A DNA stretch of 64,000 nt from positions 3,774,001 through 3,838,000 of the forward strand of contig NZ_CP020555.1 in the NCBI RefSeq assembly GCF_002080455.1, given 5' to 3'. This stretch comes from Streptomyces sp. Sge12. Lineage in GTDB: Bacteria; Actinomycetota; Actinomycetes; Streptomycetales; Streptomycetaceae. The position numbers were made by a program, and so were the translations under genes. Of the stretch, positions 1-10,616 are shown in pieces (the stretch's first letter is position 1; the number at the start of each line of letters is the position of its first letter). The notes beneath the pieces are model-generated. The model worked only from the letters and a program-made list of their open reading frames with translations. It made no database searches and had not been told where the DNA came from.

Positions 1-1007
1 AGCGGCGCGCGGTTGCCCTGGTAGACGCGGTCGAAGGCCTGGTTCAGGCCGTCACGCATCTGCTCGCCCCAGTAGGCGTGTTGCGAGGGGTCGCCCTGGG
101 AGGTCGTCCCGGACTGGTTGACCATGTAGTTGTAGTCCATGCTCAGGGTGTCGAAGGCGCGCCCCGGCATGGGCACCAGCTGGAGCGGGATGTCCCAGAG
201 ACCGTCCGTCTTCTTGGGCCAGATCTGCTTGCTGATGCCGCTGGAGTCGTAGCGGAAGCCCATGTCCTTCGCCGCCAGCATGAAGTTCTTCTGGCCTTCG
301 AGGCAGGGGGTGCGGGCGCCGATGAGTTCCTTGTCGTAGTCGAAGGGGAGCGCCGCCAGGTTCTTCAGACCGGAGTTGGTCTTCCAGTTCTTGACGAAGG
401 ACTTCGCCTGGTTGATCTCGCTCTTCCACTCGTCCACGGACCAGGTGCCGACGCCGCCGTCGGGGCCGCAGAAGTGCCCGTTGAAGTGGGTGCCGATCTC
501 GTTGCCCTCCAGCCAGGCCGCGCGGACCTGGGTGGCGGTGTCCTTGATCCCCTGGAGGTCGCCGAAGCCGATGTCGGAGCGGCCGGGCGCATGCTGGGGC
601 GCCGTGTAGAGGGAGCTCTTCTCCTCCGGGAGCATGTAGACGCCGCTGAGGAAGTACGTCATGCGGGCGTTGTACTTCTTGCCGACCTCGCGGAAGTGCG
701 AGAAGAGCTTCTGACTGTCCTCGCCGGCCCCGTCCCACGAGAACACCACGAACTGCGGTGGCTTTTCGCCGGGCTTCAGCTTCTGCGGCTTCTGCACGTT
801 CGGCTGGGTGCCGGTGTACGCGGTCGAGCCGTCGCCGATGGGACGGTTGACGCTGCCGGGCGCCTCCGGGGCGGCGGCCCCCTTCGGCGCGTTCGGGGCC
901 CCTGGAGCCGGGGACTTGGCGGGTTCGGAGACGCTGCACCCGGCGGCTCCCAGGACCAGCGCCGTGGCGACCAGGCCGCCGGCGATCTTCTTCGTGGCGG
1001 CGATCAT
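1..1007 (-). CDS. Polysaccharide-deacetylase-like lipoprotein (3' end cut by window)
   Basis: Reading leftward from ATG at 1007, the protein opens with a lysine-containing n-region, a short hydrophobic stretch and a lipobox (LGAAGC, Cys about residue 24), so it should be a surface-anchored lipoprotein. A Pro/Ala-rich linker follows (to about residue 75). The folded part has a beta strand ending in SWDGAG and an HFNGHFC motif (His-x3-His), which resembles the metal site of NodB-type polysaccharide deacetylases; a PFDYD segment and a RTPC segment follow. A purine-rich AGAGGTGGGG lies just before the ATG. At least 335 codons are present and the C-terminus lies outside the window. The family call is inferred from the short motifs; the usual TFDDG signature is altered to SWDGAG, so activity is uncertain. 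Confidence 0.7.
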   Translation of the reverse strand, partial: MIAATKKIAGGLVATALVLGAAGCSVSEPAKSPAPGAPNAPKGAAAPEAPGSVNRPIGDGSTAYTGTQPNVQKPQKLKPGEKPPQFVVFSWDGAGEDSQKLFSHFREVGKKYNARMTYFLSGVYMLPEEKSSLYTAPQHAPGRSDIGFGDLQGIKDTATQVRAAWLEGNEIGTHFNGHFCGPDGGVGTWSVDEWKSEINQAKSFVKNWKTNSGLKNLAALPFDYDKELIGARTPCLEGQKNFMLAAKDMGFRYDSSGISKQIWPKKTDGLWDIPLQLVPMPGRAFDTLSMDYNYMVNQSGTTSQGDPSQHAYWGEQMRDGLNQAFDRVYQGNRAP

Positions 1008-1242
1008 CCGCCCCACCTCTCCCTCGCAGTTCCATCGCAGGACTTCCGCGCCGCAACGTCCCATGCGGTCTGCTTTGAGGAAGGTATGACAAGCCGGACA
1101 AAATGCTTAATCACTCGTGCGTGCTAATTTGTCGGCCATTTGCCCGTATTATTCACCGCTCACCTTTACTCTCCATTACCATCCATTTACCGAGTGTTGA
1201 GACTCCCGCCGCTTCATCCCTCCCCCGAGGAGACGGGAACCC
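1008..1242. promoter_or_regulatory. Divergent promoter region, lipoprotein / SulP-carbonic anhydrase
   Basis: This 235-base gap between divergent genes is much more AT-rich than its surroundings. It holds an imperfect inverted repeat, GCCGGACAAA (1093-1102) and TTTGTCGGC (1128-1136), flanking an AT-rich core. It presumably carries both promoters; I cannot assign -35/-10 boxes with confidence. Confidence 0.45.
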
Positions 1243-3732
1243 ATGACAGTCAGCTCCCCCACCCGCCCGACCCGGGAGATCCGCAAGGACCTCCCGGCGG
1301 ACCTCTCCGCCTCCATCGCCGTCTTCCTGATCGCCCTGCCGCTCTCGCTCGGCATCGCCCTGGCCACCGGCGCCCCGCTCCAGGCCGGGCTGGTGGCCGC
1401 AGCGGTCGGCGGAATCGTCGCCGGGCGCCTCGGCGGCGCCCCGCTCCAGGTGAGCGGCCCCGCCGCCGGACTCACCGTGGTCACCGCCGAGTTGATCCAG
1501 CGCTACGGCTGGCGCACCACCTGCGCCATCACCGTGCTCGCCGGCGCGTGCCAGCTCGGCCTCGCCGCACTGCGCACCGCCCGGTCGGCGCTCATGGTCA
1601 GCCCGGCCATCGTGCACGGTCTGCTCGCCGGGATCGGTGTGACGATCGCCCTCGCCCAGCTGCACATCGTGCTCGGCGGCAACCCCCAGAGCTCCTCCAT
1701 CGACAACGTCCTCGGGCTGCCGGCCCAGTTGGCCGATCTGCATCCCGCGGCACTCGGCGTCAGCACCCTGACCCTCGCCGTCCTGCTCGCCTGGCCGTGG
1801 CTGCCGGGACGGGCCGGCCGAGCCCTGCGCAAGGCCCCCGCCGCACTGGCCGCCGTGGCCGCTGCCACCGCCGCCGCCTCGCTGTCCGGACTCGCCCTGC
1901 CCCGGGTCGACCTGCCGTCCTGGCGCAGCCACGCCCTGCCCGAGCTGCCCACCGGCCCCGTCCTCGGCATCCTCGCCGCCGTCCTGACCATCGCCCTGGT
2001 CGGCAGTGTGCAGTCCCTGCTCTCCGCGGTCGCGACCGACAAGCTGATCGCCTCCGAGCGGCGGACGGACAACCGCCCGCCGCGCGCCGACCTCAACCGC
2101 GAGCTGTGGGGGCAGGGTGCGGCGAACATCGTCTCCGGCGCGCTCGGAGGGCTGCCCGTCGCGGGTGTGGCCGTCCGGAGCGTGGCCAACGTCAAGTCCG
2201 GCGCGGTCAGCCGGAGGTCGACCATGCTGCACGGCCTCTGGGTGGTGCTTGCGGCCGGCCTGCTCGTCCCGGTCCTCGACCTGATCCCGCTGGCCGCACT
2301 GGCCGCCCTGGTGATGGCGGTCGGCGTGCAGATGGTCAGCATCACGCACATGCGCACCGTCACCCGGCACCGGGAGATCGTGGTCTACGGCACGACCATC
2401 GTGGCCGTGGTGCTCGGCGGGGTCCTGGAGGGCGTGGCCATCGGGATCGCGGTGGCCGTCGCCCTGGCCCTGCACCGGCTCGCGCGGACCCGGATCACCG
2501 CGGAGCGCGAGGACAACGGGGTCCACCGGGTTTGGGCGCGCGGGCAGTTGACCTTCCTGGCCGTGCCCCGGCTGAGCCGGGTGCTGAACCAGATCCCGCA
2601 CGACGCGCACGCGGTGATCGAGCTGGACGGCTCGTTCATGGACCACGCGGCCTACGAGACGCTGCACGACTGGCAGGAGTTCCATCTGGCGCACGGGGGC
2701 ACGCTGGAGGTGACCGGCCGGGCCGGATCCTCGGCGCGGCTGCCGGGCACCACCTCCGCCGACGAGTCCGACGAGTCCGGGGAGCCCGACACGTTCGAGA
2801 AGGTCGCAGGACCCACCGGGCCCGGCGCGAGCGACGCGGGCGGCCCGGGCGGCGCGAGCCACCACGCGGACCGGTCCCGCCGCGGGGCGCACCAGTGCTG
2901 CCGGCCCTGGACGCCCTGGCAGAACCACTGCGACCACCGCCCCGCAGGCACCCGTACGGTCACTGCCGCGGCCGCGGCCAAGGCGGCCGCGGCGAGCACC
3001 GAGGCCACGGCGGAGCCGGAGCCGGCAGCCGAGCAGGCCGCCTCGCCCGCGCTGCGGGGGCGCGGCGCGGGTCAACTGGCCAACGGGATCAGCGCCTTCC
3101 AGCGCGACACCGCACCACACGTGCGGGACGAGCTGGCCCGGCTGGCCCGCGAGGGGCAGCGGCCCTCCCAGCTCTTCCTCACCTGCGCGGACTCGCGCCT
3201 GGTGACCAGCATGATCACGGCCAGCGGCCCCGGCGACCTGTTCACGGTCCGCAACGTCGGCAATCTCGTACCGCTGCCCGGCGCGGAGTCCACGGACGAC
3301 TCCGTCGCCGCGGCCATCGAGTACGCCGTGGACGTGCTGAAGGTGGACAGCATCACCGTGTGCGGGCACTCGGGCTGCGGGGCCATGCAGGCCCTGCTCA
3401 GCTCCGCGCCCGGCACCCCGATGACCCCGCTGCGGCGCTGGCTCAAGCACGGGCTGCCCAGCCTGGAGCGGATGGCCAGCCGCCACCACGCCTGGGCCCG
3501 GATCTCCGGCCGGCTCCCGGCGGACGCCGTGGAGCAGCTGTGCCTGACCAATGTGGTCCAGCAGCTGGAGCACCTGCGGGCCCACGAATCGGTGGCCAGG
3601 CGACTCGCCGAGGGCACCCTGGAGCTGCACGGGATGTACTTCCACGTGGGCGAGGCACAGGCGTATCTGCTGTCCGAGGGCGAGGACTTCTTCGACTGCC
3701 GCGTCTTCGACAGCGTCGGCCAGCACGCCTGA
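1243..3732 (+). CDS. SulP-family anion transporter fused to beta-carbonic anhydrase
   Basis: An 829-residue fusion. Residues 1 to about 420 are a polytopic SulP transporter with many hydrophobic helices and the conserved VSGPAAGLTV and GxxxNxxSG-type segments. A STAS domain follows (about 425-490, with the VIELDGSFMDH strand-helix). A low-complexity linker (about 490-600) includes a Cys/His cluster, HQCCRPWTPWQNHC. The C-terminal 220 residues are a beta-class carbonic anhydrase: CADSR (648-652) and CGHSGCG (707-713) supply the expected zinc ligands Cys648, Asp650, His709 and Cys712. The likely role is membrane uptake of bicarbonate or sulfate coupled to CO2/HCO3- interconversion in the cytoplasm. 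Start ATG at 1243 is preceded by GAGGAGACGGGAA. It is followed by a hairpin terminator. SulP-carbonic anhydrase fusions are known in bacteria; the substrate here is inferred. Confidence 0.93.
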   Translation: MTVSSPTRPTREIRKDLPADLSASIAVFLIALPLSLGIALATGAPLQAGLVAAAVGGIVAGRLGGAPLQVSGPAAGLTVVTAELIQRYGWRTTCAITVLAGACQLGLAALRTARSALMVSPAIVHGLLAGIGVTIALAQLHIVLGGNPQSSSIDNVLGLPAQLADLHPAALGVSTLTLAVLLAWPWLPGRAGRALRKAPAALAAVAAATAAASLSGLALPRVDLPSWRSHALPELPTGPVLGILAAVLTIALVGSVQSLLSAVATDKLIASERRTDNRPPRADLNRELWGQGAANIVSGALGGLPVAGVAVRSVANVKSGAVSRRSTMLHGLWVVLAAGLLVPVLDLIPLAALAALVMAVGVQMVSITHMRTVTRHREIVVYGTTIVAVVLGGVLEGVAIGIAVAVALALHRLARTRITAEREDNGVHRVWARGQLTFLAVPRLSRVLNQIPHDAHAVIELDGSFMDHAAYETLHDWQEFHLAHGGTLEVTGRAGSSARLPGTTSADESDESGEPDTFEKVAGPTGPGASDAGGPGGASHHADRSRRGAHQCCRPWTPWQNHCDHRPAGTRTVTAAAAAKAAAASTEATAEPEPAAEQAASPALRGRGAGQLANGISAFQRDTAPHVRDELARLAREGQRPSQLFLTCADSRLVTSMITASGPGDLFTVRNVGNLVPLPGAESTDDSVAAAIEYAVDVLKVDSITVCGHSGCGAMQALLSSAPGTPMTPLRRWLKHGLPSLERMASRHHAWARISGRLPADAVEQLCLTNVVQQLEHLRAHESVARRLAEGTLELHGMYFHVGEAQAYLLSEGEDFFDCRVFDSVGQHA

Positions 3733-3763
3733 ACCGATACCCTCCCGTATTCGTGCAATCGTT

Positions 3764-3799
3764 TGGCCCCTTCCCGCCCCCTGCAGCGGGGAGGGGCCA
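3764..3799 (+). terminator. Hairpin terminator after SulP-carbonic anhydrase gene
   Basis: A 14-bp stem with one G-T wobble (TGGCCCCTTCCCGC at 3764-3777 with GCGGGGAGGGGCCA at 3786-3799) and an 8-base loop, 31 bases after the stop codon. There is no T-tract, as is common in Streptomyces. Confidence 0.75.
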
Positions 3800-3934
3800 T
3801 TCGCACTCCGTTCTCGCGCGGGCCAGGTCGTGATATAGGTCTAAACCAATTCCCGGCTACCCCTTGTCACCTGGGCCGCTGACTGATGAGCTATGCCCGG
3901 GGACACAACGGACACCCTGGGAAAGGGAGATGTC

Positions 3935-5890
<1,956 letters not shown>

Positions 5891-5925
5891 GCGGCCGCCC
5901 GTGCTGCGGGCGGACCGGGACACAT

Positions 5926-5966
5926 CGAAAGGGGCATTCGGCGCGCCGCGCCGGGTGCCCCTTTCG
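5926..5966 (+). terminator. Hairpin terminator after acs
   Basis: An 11-bp perfect stem (CGAAAGGGGCA 5926-5936 with TGCCCCTTTCG 5956-5966) enclosing a GC-rich loop that can itself pair. A smaller hairpin (CCGCCCG 5895-5901 / CGGGCGG 5907-5913) precedes it. Confidence 0.75.
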
Positions 5967-6114
5967 CGCTTAAAGTGATGATCGCCGGATACGTCCTCGC
6001 GTACACCCTGTAAAATATTGAAAGCGTAAAGAAAGACCACAGGGTGCGCCGGGAAGTCTGGTCGGCAATGAGCTTCGCCATGCCGTCCGATCCGACCCCC
6101 GGAGGTGTCCCCTC

Positions 6115-7548
6115 GTGGCCGCGCCCAGCCCCACCGACCACCAGAGCCGCAAGCTGCTCGGCCTGCTCTCCCTGCCCGAGCGCCGCTTCGTCGCCGACGC
6201 GCTGCGCACCGAGACGGTCGGCGGCGTGCTGCTGCTCGTGGCCGCGATCGCGGCGCTCGTATGGGCGAACATCCCGGCCATCTCCGACAGCTACGCCGAC
6301 GTCCGGTCCTTCCACATCGGCCCCGCGTCCCTCGGCCTGGACCTCTCGCTCCAGCACTGGGCGGCCGACGGCCTCCTCGCCATCTTCTTCTTCGTCGCCG
6401 GCATCGAGCTCAAGCGCGAGCTCGTCGCGGGCGATCTGCGCGATGCCCGGGCAGCCGCCCTTCCGGTGATCGCCGCCGTCTGCGGCATGGCCGTACCCGC
6501 GGTGGTCTACGTACTCGTCAACATCGCGGGCGACGGCTCCACGGACGGCTGGGCCGTCCCGACCGCGACCGACATCGCCTTCGCGCTCGCCGTCCTCGCC
6601 GTCATCGGCACCTCGCTGCCGTCGGCCCTGCGCGCCTTCCTCCTGACCCTCGCGGTCGTCGACGACCTCTTCGCCATCATGATCATCGCGGTGTTCTTCA
6701 CCAGCGACATCGACTTCCTGGCCCTCGGCGGCGCCTTCGTGGGACTGGCCCTCTTCTGGTTCCTGCTCCGCACGGGCGTGCACGGCTGGTACGTGTACGT
6801 TCCGCTCGCCCTGGTCATCTGGGGCCTGATGTACAACAGCGGCGTCCACGCCACCATCGCCGGCGTCGCCATGGGCCTGATGCTCCGCTGCACCCGCCGC
6901 GACGGCGAACGGCAGTCCCCCGGCGAGCACATCGAGCACCTGGTGCGCCCCCTGTCGGCCGGTCTGGCCGTACCGCTCTTCGCCCTCCTCTCCGCCGGTG
7001 TCTCCCTCTCCGACGAGGCCATCGCCCAGGTCTTCACCCGGCCCGAAACCCTCGGCGTGGTCCTCGGCCTCGTCGTCGGCAAGACCGTCGGCATCTTCGG
7101 CGGCACCTGGCTGGCCGCCCGCTTCACCAAGGCCGAACTGAACGAGGACCTCGCCTGGCCCGACGTACTGGCCGTGGCCACGCTCGCCGGCATCGGCTTC
7201 ACCGTCTCCCTCCTGATCGGCGAACTCGCCTTCGCCGACGACGCCGTCCTCACCGACGAGGTCAAGGCCGCCGTCCTGATCGGCTCGCTGATCGCCGCCG
7301 CGCTCGCGTGCGTCATGCTCAAGCTCCGCAACCGCCGGTACAAGGCGCTCACCGACGCCGAGGAGCGCGACGAGGACGACGACGGCATCCCGGACATCTA
7401 CGAGCAGCACAACCCCGAGTACCACCTGCGGATGGCCAGGATCCACGAGGACAGGGCCGCGGAACACCGCCGCAAGGCCGAGGAGGCGGCCGCCGCCGCG
7501 CTCCAAACGGCAGCCGGGTCCACCACCGAGGGCGACCGTCCGGCATGA
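6115..7548 (+). CDS. nhaA: Na+/H+ antiporter, NhaA family
   Basis: A 477-residue polytopic membrane protein for electrogenic sodium/proton exchange and pH or salt homeostasis. The diagnostic segments are present: FFVAGIELKREL, VPTATDIAFALAV, VVDDLFAI with the paired Asp183-Asp184 that match the transport-site Asp pair of E. coli NhaA, and VGKTVGIFGG with Lys323 where E. coli has Lys300. The C-terminal 90 residues are a charged cytoplasmic tail rich in Glu/Asp/Ala that E. coli NhaA lacks. The GTG start at 6115 has GGAGG at 6101-6105. The leader between acs and this gene is AT-rich around 6000-6040, suggesting its own promoter there. Confidence 0.94.
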   Translation: MAAPSPTDHQSRKLLGLLSLPERRFVADALRTETVGGVLLLVAAIAALVWANIPAISDSYADVRSFHIGPASLGLDLSLQHWAADGLLAIFFFVAGIELKRELVAGDLRDARAAALPVIAAVCGMAVPAVVYVLVNIAGDGSTDGWAVPTATDIAFALAVLAVIGTSLPSALRAFLLTLAVVDDLFAIMIIAVFFTSDIDFLALGGAFVGLALFWFLLRTGVHGWYVYVPLALVIWGLMYNSGVHATIAGVAMGLMLRCTRRDGERQSPGEHIEHLVRPLSAGLAVPLFALLSAGVSLSDEAIAQVFTRPETLGVVLGLVVGKTVGIFGGTWLAARFTKAELNEDLAWPDVLAVATLAGIGFTVSLLIGELAFADDAVLTDEVKAAVLIGSLIAAALACVMLKLRNRRYKALTDAEERDEDDDGIPDIYEQHNPEYHLRMARIHEDRAAEHRRKAEEAAAAALQTAAGSTTEGDRPA

Positions 7549-7608
7549 TCTGACTGACGACGCAGGACAGCCGCGCCGCCCGGCAGCAGACGACAGAGGG
7601 AGAGAGCG

Positions 7609-8067
7609 ATGAGCGCAGTGGACCAAGAGGCGCAGGGAGCCGAGCTCACACTCGGCCAGCTGGTCGCCTCGGCCACCGCCGAGATGTCCGCGCTGGTGCA
7701 CGACGAGATCGCCCTCGCCAAGGCGGAGATCCGCGAGGACGTCAAGCGCGTGGGCAGCGGTTCCGCCTCCATCGCCGCCGCAGGAGTGTTCGCGGTCTTC
7801 TCGCTCCCGGTGCTGACCTTCGCCGCGGCGTACGGGATCCACAACCTCGGGCTCGGGCTCGCATGGTCCTTCCTCATCGTCGGCAGCGCGTTCCTGCTGA
7901 TCGCGGGCGTGCTCGTGCTGATCGCCGTCCGCAAGTTCAAGAAGATCAAGCCGCCGGAGAAGTCCATCGCCTCCGTCAAGCAGACCGCCGCGCTGGTCGG
8001 GACCGTCAAGCCGCACCCGCGGCCGGTGAGTGACAAGGCTGTGGGTGTGGCACGCTCGTCCTCATGA
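7609..8067 (+). CDS. Phage-holin-fold (Holin-X type) membrane protein
   Basis: A 152-residue protein with an amphipathic N-terminal helix (about 10-45, Ala/Glu-rich), two transmembrane helices (about 52-78 and 83-110) and a basic cytoplasmic tail (KKIKPPEKS). This layout is that of the actinobacterial Holin-X / phage_holin_3_6 family, which is chromosomal and of unknown function in Streptomyces; no other phage gene lies near. The ATG at 7609 follows GAGGGAGAGAG. Its stop overlaps the start of the next gene (ATGA at 8064-8067), so the two are probably translationally coupled. Confidence 0.85.
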   Translation: MSAVDQEAQGAELTLGQLVASATAEMSALVHDEIALAKAEIREDVKRVGSGSASIAAAGVFAVFSLPVLTFAAAYGIHNLGLGLAWSFLIVGSAFLLIAGVLVLIAVRKFKKIKPPEKSIASVKQTAALVGTVKPHPRPVSDKAVGVARSSS

Positions 8068-9023
8068 CAGCGCCCACGCCGGACTCCAGCGTTCCTCCCA
8101 CGGCTGCCACGGCGGTACGGCTCGACCTCCCCGGCGGCCGGACGGTGACGCACCGGGACGTCGCCGCCAACGGCGCCCGCTTCCACGTCGCCGAGCTGGG
8201 TGACGGACCGCTGGTCCTGCTGCTGCACGGCTTCCCGCAGTTCTGGTGGACCTGGCGGCACCAGATGACCGCGCTCGCCGACGCCGGGTACCGGGCGGTC
8301 GCGATGGACCTGCGCGGTGTGGGCGGCAGCGACCGCACCCCGCGCGGATACGACCCCGCCAACCTGGCACTCGACATCACCGGGGTCGTACGGTCCCTCG
8401 GCGAGCCCGACGCCGCGCTGGTCGGGCACGACCTGGGCGGCTACCTCGCCTGGACGGCGGCCGTGATGCGGCCCAAGCTGGTGCGCCGGCTGGTCGTCTC
8501 GTCGATGCCGCATCCGCGCCGCTGGCGCTCGGCGATGCTGTCGGACTTCGGTCAGACACGGGCGAGTTCCCACATCTGGGGCTTTCAGCGGCCCTTCGTT
8601 CCCGAGCGGCAGCTGGTCGCCGACGGCGGGGCGCTCGTAGGAGATCTGATCCGGGACTGGTCGGGTCCGCGGCCCCCCGAGGACGAGGACCTGGCCGTGT
8701 ACCGGCGGGCCATGTGCATCCCGTCCACCGCGCACTGCTCGGTCGAGCCGTACCGCTGGATGATGCGGTCGATGGCGCGGCCGGACGGGATCCAGTTCAA
8801 CCGGCGGATGAAGCGGCCGGTGCGGGTGCCCACGCTGCACCTGCACGGTTCGCTCGACCCGGTCATGCGCACGCGCAGTGCGGCCGGTTCCGGTGAGTAC
8901 GTCGAAGCCCCGTACCGGTGGCGGCTGTTCGACGGGCTCGGGCACTTCCCGCACGAGGAGGACCCGGTCGCCTTCTCGTCCGAGCTGGTGAACTGGCTGG
9001 CGGACTCCGAGCCGGATCGCTGA
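8064..9023 (+). CDS. Alpha/beta hydrolase, epoxide-hydrolase-like
   Basis: A 319-residue alpha/beta-hydrolase-fold enzyme. The oxyanion-hole motif HGFPQFWW, the nucleophile elbow VGHDLGGY with Asp123 as nucleophile, and the late histidine in GLGHFPHEEDP form the pattern of soluble epoxide hydrolases and haloalkane dehalogenases, which use Asp instead of Ser. A Trp in the cap (FQRPF/HIWGF region) fits a cap domain. The likely reaction is hydrolysis of an epoxide to a diol; the substrate is unknown. The start codon overlaps the stop of the preceding membrane protein gene (ATGA). Confidence 0.88.
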   Translation: MTAPTPDSSVPPTAATAVRLDLPGGRTVTHRDVAANGARFHVAELGDGPLVLLLHGFPQFWWTWRHQMTALADAGYRAVAMDLRGVGGSDRTPRGYDPANLALDITGVVRSLGEPDAALVGHDLGGYLAWTAAVMRPKLVRRLVVSSMPHPRRWRSAMLSDFGQTRASSHIWGFQRPFVPERQLVADGGALVGDLIRDWSGPRPPEDEDLAVYRRAMCIPSTAHCSVEPYRWMMRSMARPDGIQFNRRMKRPVRVPTLHLHGSLDPVMRTRSAAGSGEYVEAPYRWRLFDGLGHFPHEEDPVAFSSELVNWLADSEPDR

Positions 9024-9172
9024 CGGGCCGTCGGCGCGGGCGGCGACCACCGCTGAACGGGCGGCAGTTCGCCCGTGCGCTTGTCCGACGAGCATTCAAT
9101 TGCCCGGCGCATAGGCCAATTGGCCGCGCCCGACGGGATTACGGACCTTGGGGCACGGGCACAGCTCGGAGT
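9024..9172. other. Intergenic stretch before a small ORF
   Basis: Together with the small ORF at 9173-9346 this forms a 377-base gap between the hydrolase and the convergent protease gene. It includes an AT-richer patch (ATTCAATTG near 9094 and CCAATTGG near 9115) that could be a promoter. No RNA gene is recognised. Confidence 0.35.
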
Positions 9173-9346
9173 ATGAGCTGGACGCACGACTACGGTGACA
9201 CCGCGCACGAACGACGCTCGGCAGCTACGCCGGGCACCCACGAGAGGGCCGGCCGGCACGGCCACGACCCCCGCCTCGGGATTCCGCTCATCCTGCGCCG
9301 ACGGGCCCGCTGGGTCTCCGCGCGCCTGCGCCATCCACGGACGTAG
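9173..9346 (+). CDS. Possible small basic protein, 57 aa
   Basis: An ATG-initiated ORF, starting MSWTHDYGDTAHE and ending in a Arg-rich tail (RRRARWVSARLRHPRT). A short GGAG lies 5 bases before the ATG. It has no recognisable domain. Coding is possible because it is the only rightward ORF of any size in this gap, but the evidence is limited to the start context and codon pattern; it may not be a gene. Confidence 0.35.
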   Translation: MSWTHDYGDTAHERRSAATPGTHERAGRHGHDPRLGIPLILRRRARWVSARLRHPRT

Positions 9347-9400
9347 GGACCCGGCGGGAGCGGAAACGGGAGCTGGACCGGCTGCGGCTGCGACTGCGAC

Positions 9401-10612
9401 TCAGAGGGCGCAGCCCTGGCTGTCGACCCGGCGTACGGCGTCCTTGCCGATCCGGATGTCGTCGCGGATCTCGTCCACGGTCAGCACGTAACCGGTGTTG
9501 GGGTCGTCGAGGGACTTCGCGAAGACGACCCCGTACACCTTGCCGTCGGGGGTCAGCAGCGGCCCTCCGGAGTTGCCCTGGCGAACGGTCGCGTACAGCG
9601 AGTAGACGTCCCGTCGGACAGTACCGCGGTGGTAGATGTCCGGGCCGTTGGCGTTGATCCGACCGCGGACGCGGGCGGGGCGGACGTCGTACGCGCCGTT
9701 CTCCGGGAAGCCGGCGACGATCGCGTCACTGCCGCTCGCCGCGTCCTTCTCGGAGAACTCCAGCACCGGGGCCTTCAGCTTCGGCACGTCCAGGACGGCG
9801 ATGTCGCGCGCCCAGTCGTAGAGCACGACCTTGGCGTCGTACAGCTTGCCCTCGCCGCCGATCTGCACCGTCGGCTCGCCGACGCCGCCGACGACGTGCG
9901 CGTTGGTCATCACCTTGCCGGGCGCGAAGACGAAGCCCGTGCCCTCCAGCACCTTGCTGCAGCTGGGCGCGGTGCCGACGACCTTCACGATCGAGCGTTT
10001 GGCCTGCTCGGCGACGGGACTGCTGGCGAGTGCCGGGTCGGGCGCCCGCACCTCGGTGATGGGCTCGTTCGAGAACGGGCTGAAGACCTGGGGGAAGCCG
10101 TTGCGCGCCAGGGTGGAGCTGAAGTCCGAGAACCAGGTGTTCGCCTGGTCGGGCAGCACCCGCGACACACCGAGGAGGACCTTGGAGTTGCGGACCTCCT
10201 TGCCCAGGGTGGGCAGCGAGGTCCCGGCGAGCGCAGAACCGATCAGCCACGCCACCAGCAGCATCGCGACCACGTTGACCAGGGCCCCGCCGGTCGCATC
10301 GAGCGCGCGCGCCGGTGACCAGGTGATCTGGCGGCGCAGTTTGCTTCCGAGATGGGTGGTCAGGGCCTGGCCGATCGAGGCACAGATGATGATCACGACC
10401 ACGGCGATCACGACGACCGTGGTGGACACCTGGGTGCCGTTGTCCGTCACCCGGTCCCAGATCAGCGGGAGCAGGGACACGGCAATGAGACCACCGCCGA
10501 GGAAGCCGATCACCGACAGGATGCCGACGACGAACCCCTGGCGGTAGCCGACGATCGCGAACCACACGGCGGCGAGCAACAACAGGATGTCCAGCACGTT
10601 CACGTGGGTCAC
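9401..10612 (-). CDS. marP: MarP-type membrane serine protease
   Basis: A 403-residue protein. The N-terminal half is a CvpA/colicin-V-like four-helix membrane domain (starting VLDILLLLAAVWFAI, helices at about 5-25, 30-50, 65-85 and 105-125). The C-terminal half is a chymotrypsin-fold protease with His239 (TNAHVV), Asp270 (ARDIAVLDV) and Ser348 (RQGNSGGP), facing the cell exterior. In Mycobacterium tuberculosis MarP protects against acid and oxidative stress by cleaving a cell-wall hydrolase; the same role here is inference. Two Cys (TAPSCSK and the C-terminal QGCAL) may form the stabilising disulfide known in MarP. GTG start; the NUDIX gene stops 4 bases upstream, so they are likely co-transcribed. 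Confidence 0.92.
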   Translation of the reverse strand: MTHVNVLDILLLLAAVWFAIVGYRQGFVVGILSVIGFLGGGLIAVSLLPLIWDRVTDNGTQVSTTVVVIAVVVIIICASIGQALTTHLGSKLRRQITWSPARALDATGGALVNVVAMLLVAWLIGSALAGTSLPTLGKEVRNSKVLLGVSRVLPDQANTWFSDFSSTLARNGFPQVFSPFSNEPITEVRAPDPALASSPVAEQAKRSIVKVVGTAPSCSKVLEGTGFVFAPGKVMTNAHVVGGVGEPTVQIGGEGKLYDAKVVLYDWARDIAVLDVPKLKAPVLEFSEKDAASGSDAIVAGFPENGAYDVRPARVRGRINANGPDIYHRGTVRRDVYSLYATVRQGNSGGPLLTPDGKVYGVVFAKSLDDPNTGYVLTVDEIRDDIRIGKDAVRRVDSQGCAL

Positions 10613-10616
10613 CGTC

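Noticed and set aside
1140..3833. Long open frame overlapping the SulP-carbonic anhydrase gene (897 codons)
   Set aside because: Arg/Pro/Gly-rich shadow frame typical of high-GC DNA; the frame starting at 1243 has clear transporter and carbonic anhydrase motifs.
3893..3934. Upstream ATG of acs
   Set aside because: In frame, but lacks a ribosome site; GTG at 3935 has one and gives the family N-terminus.
7609..8067. Holin suggesting a prophage
   Set aside because: The Holin-X fold is widespread on actinobacterial chromosomes, and no lysin, capsid, integrase or repressor lies near.
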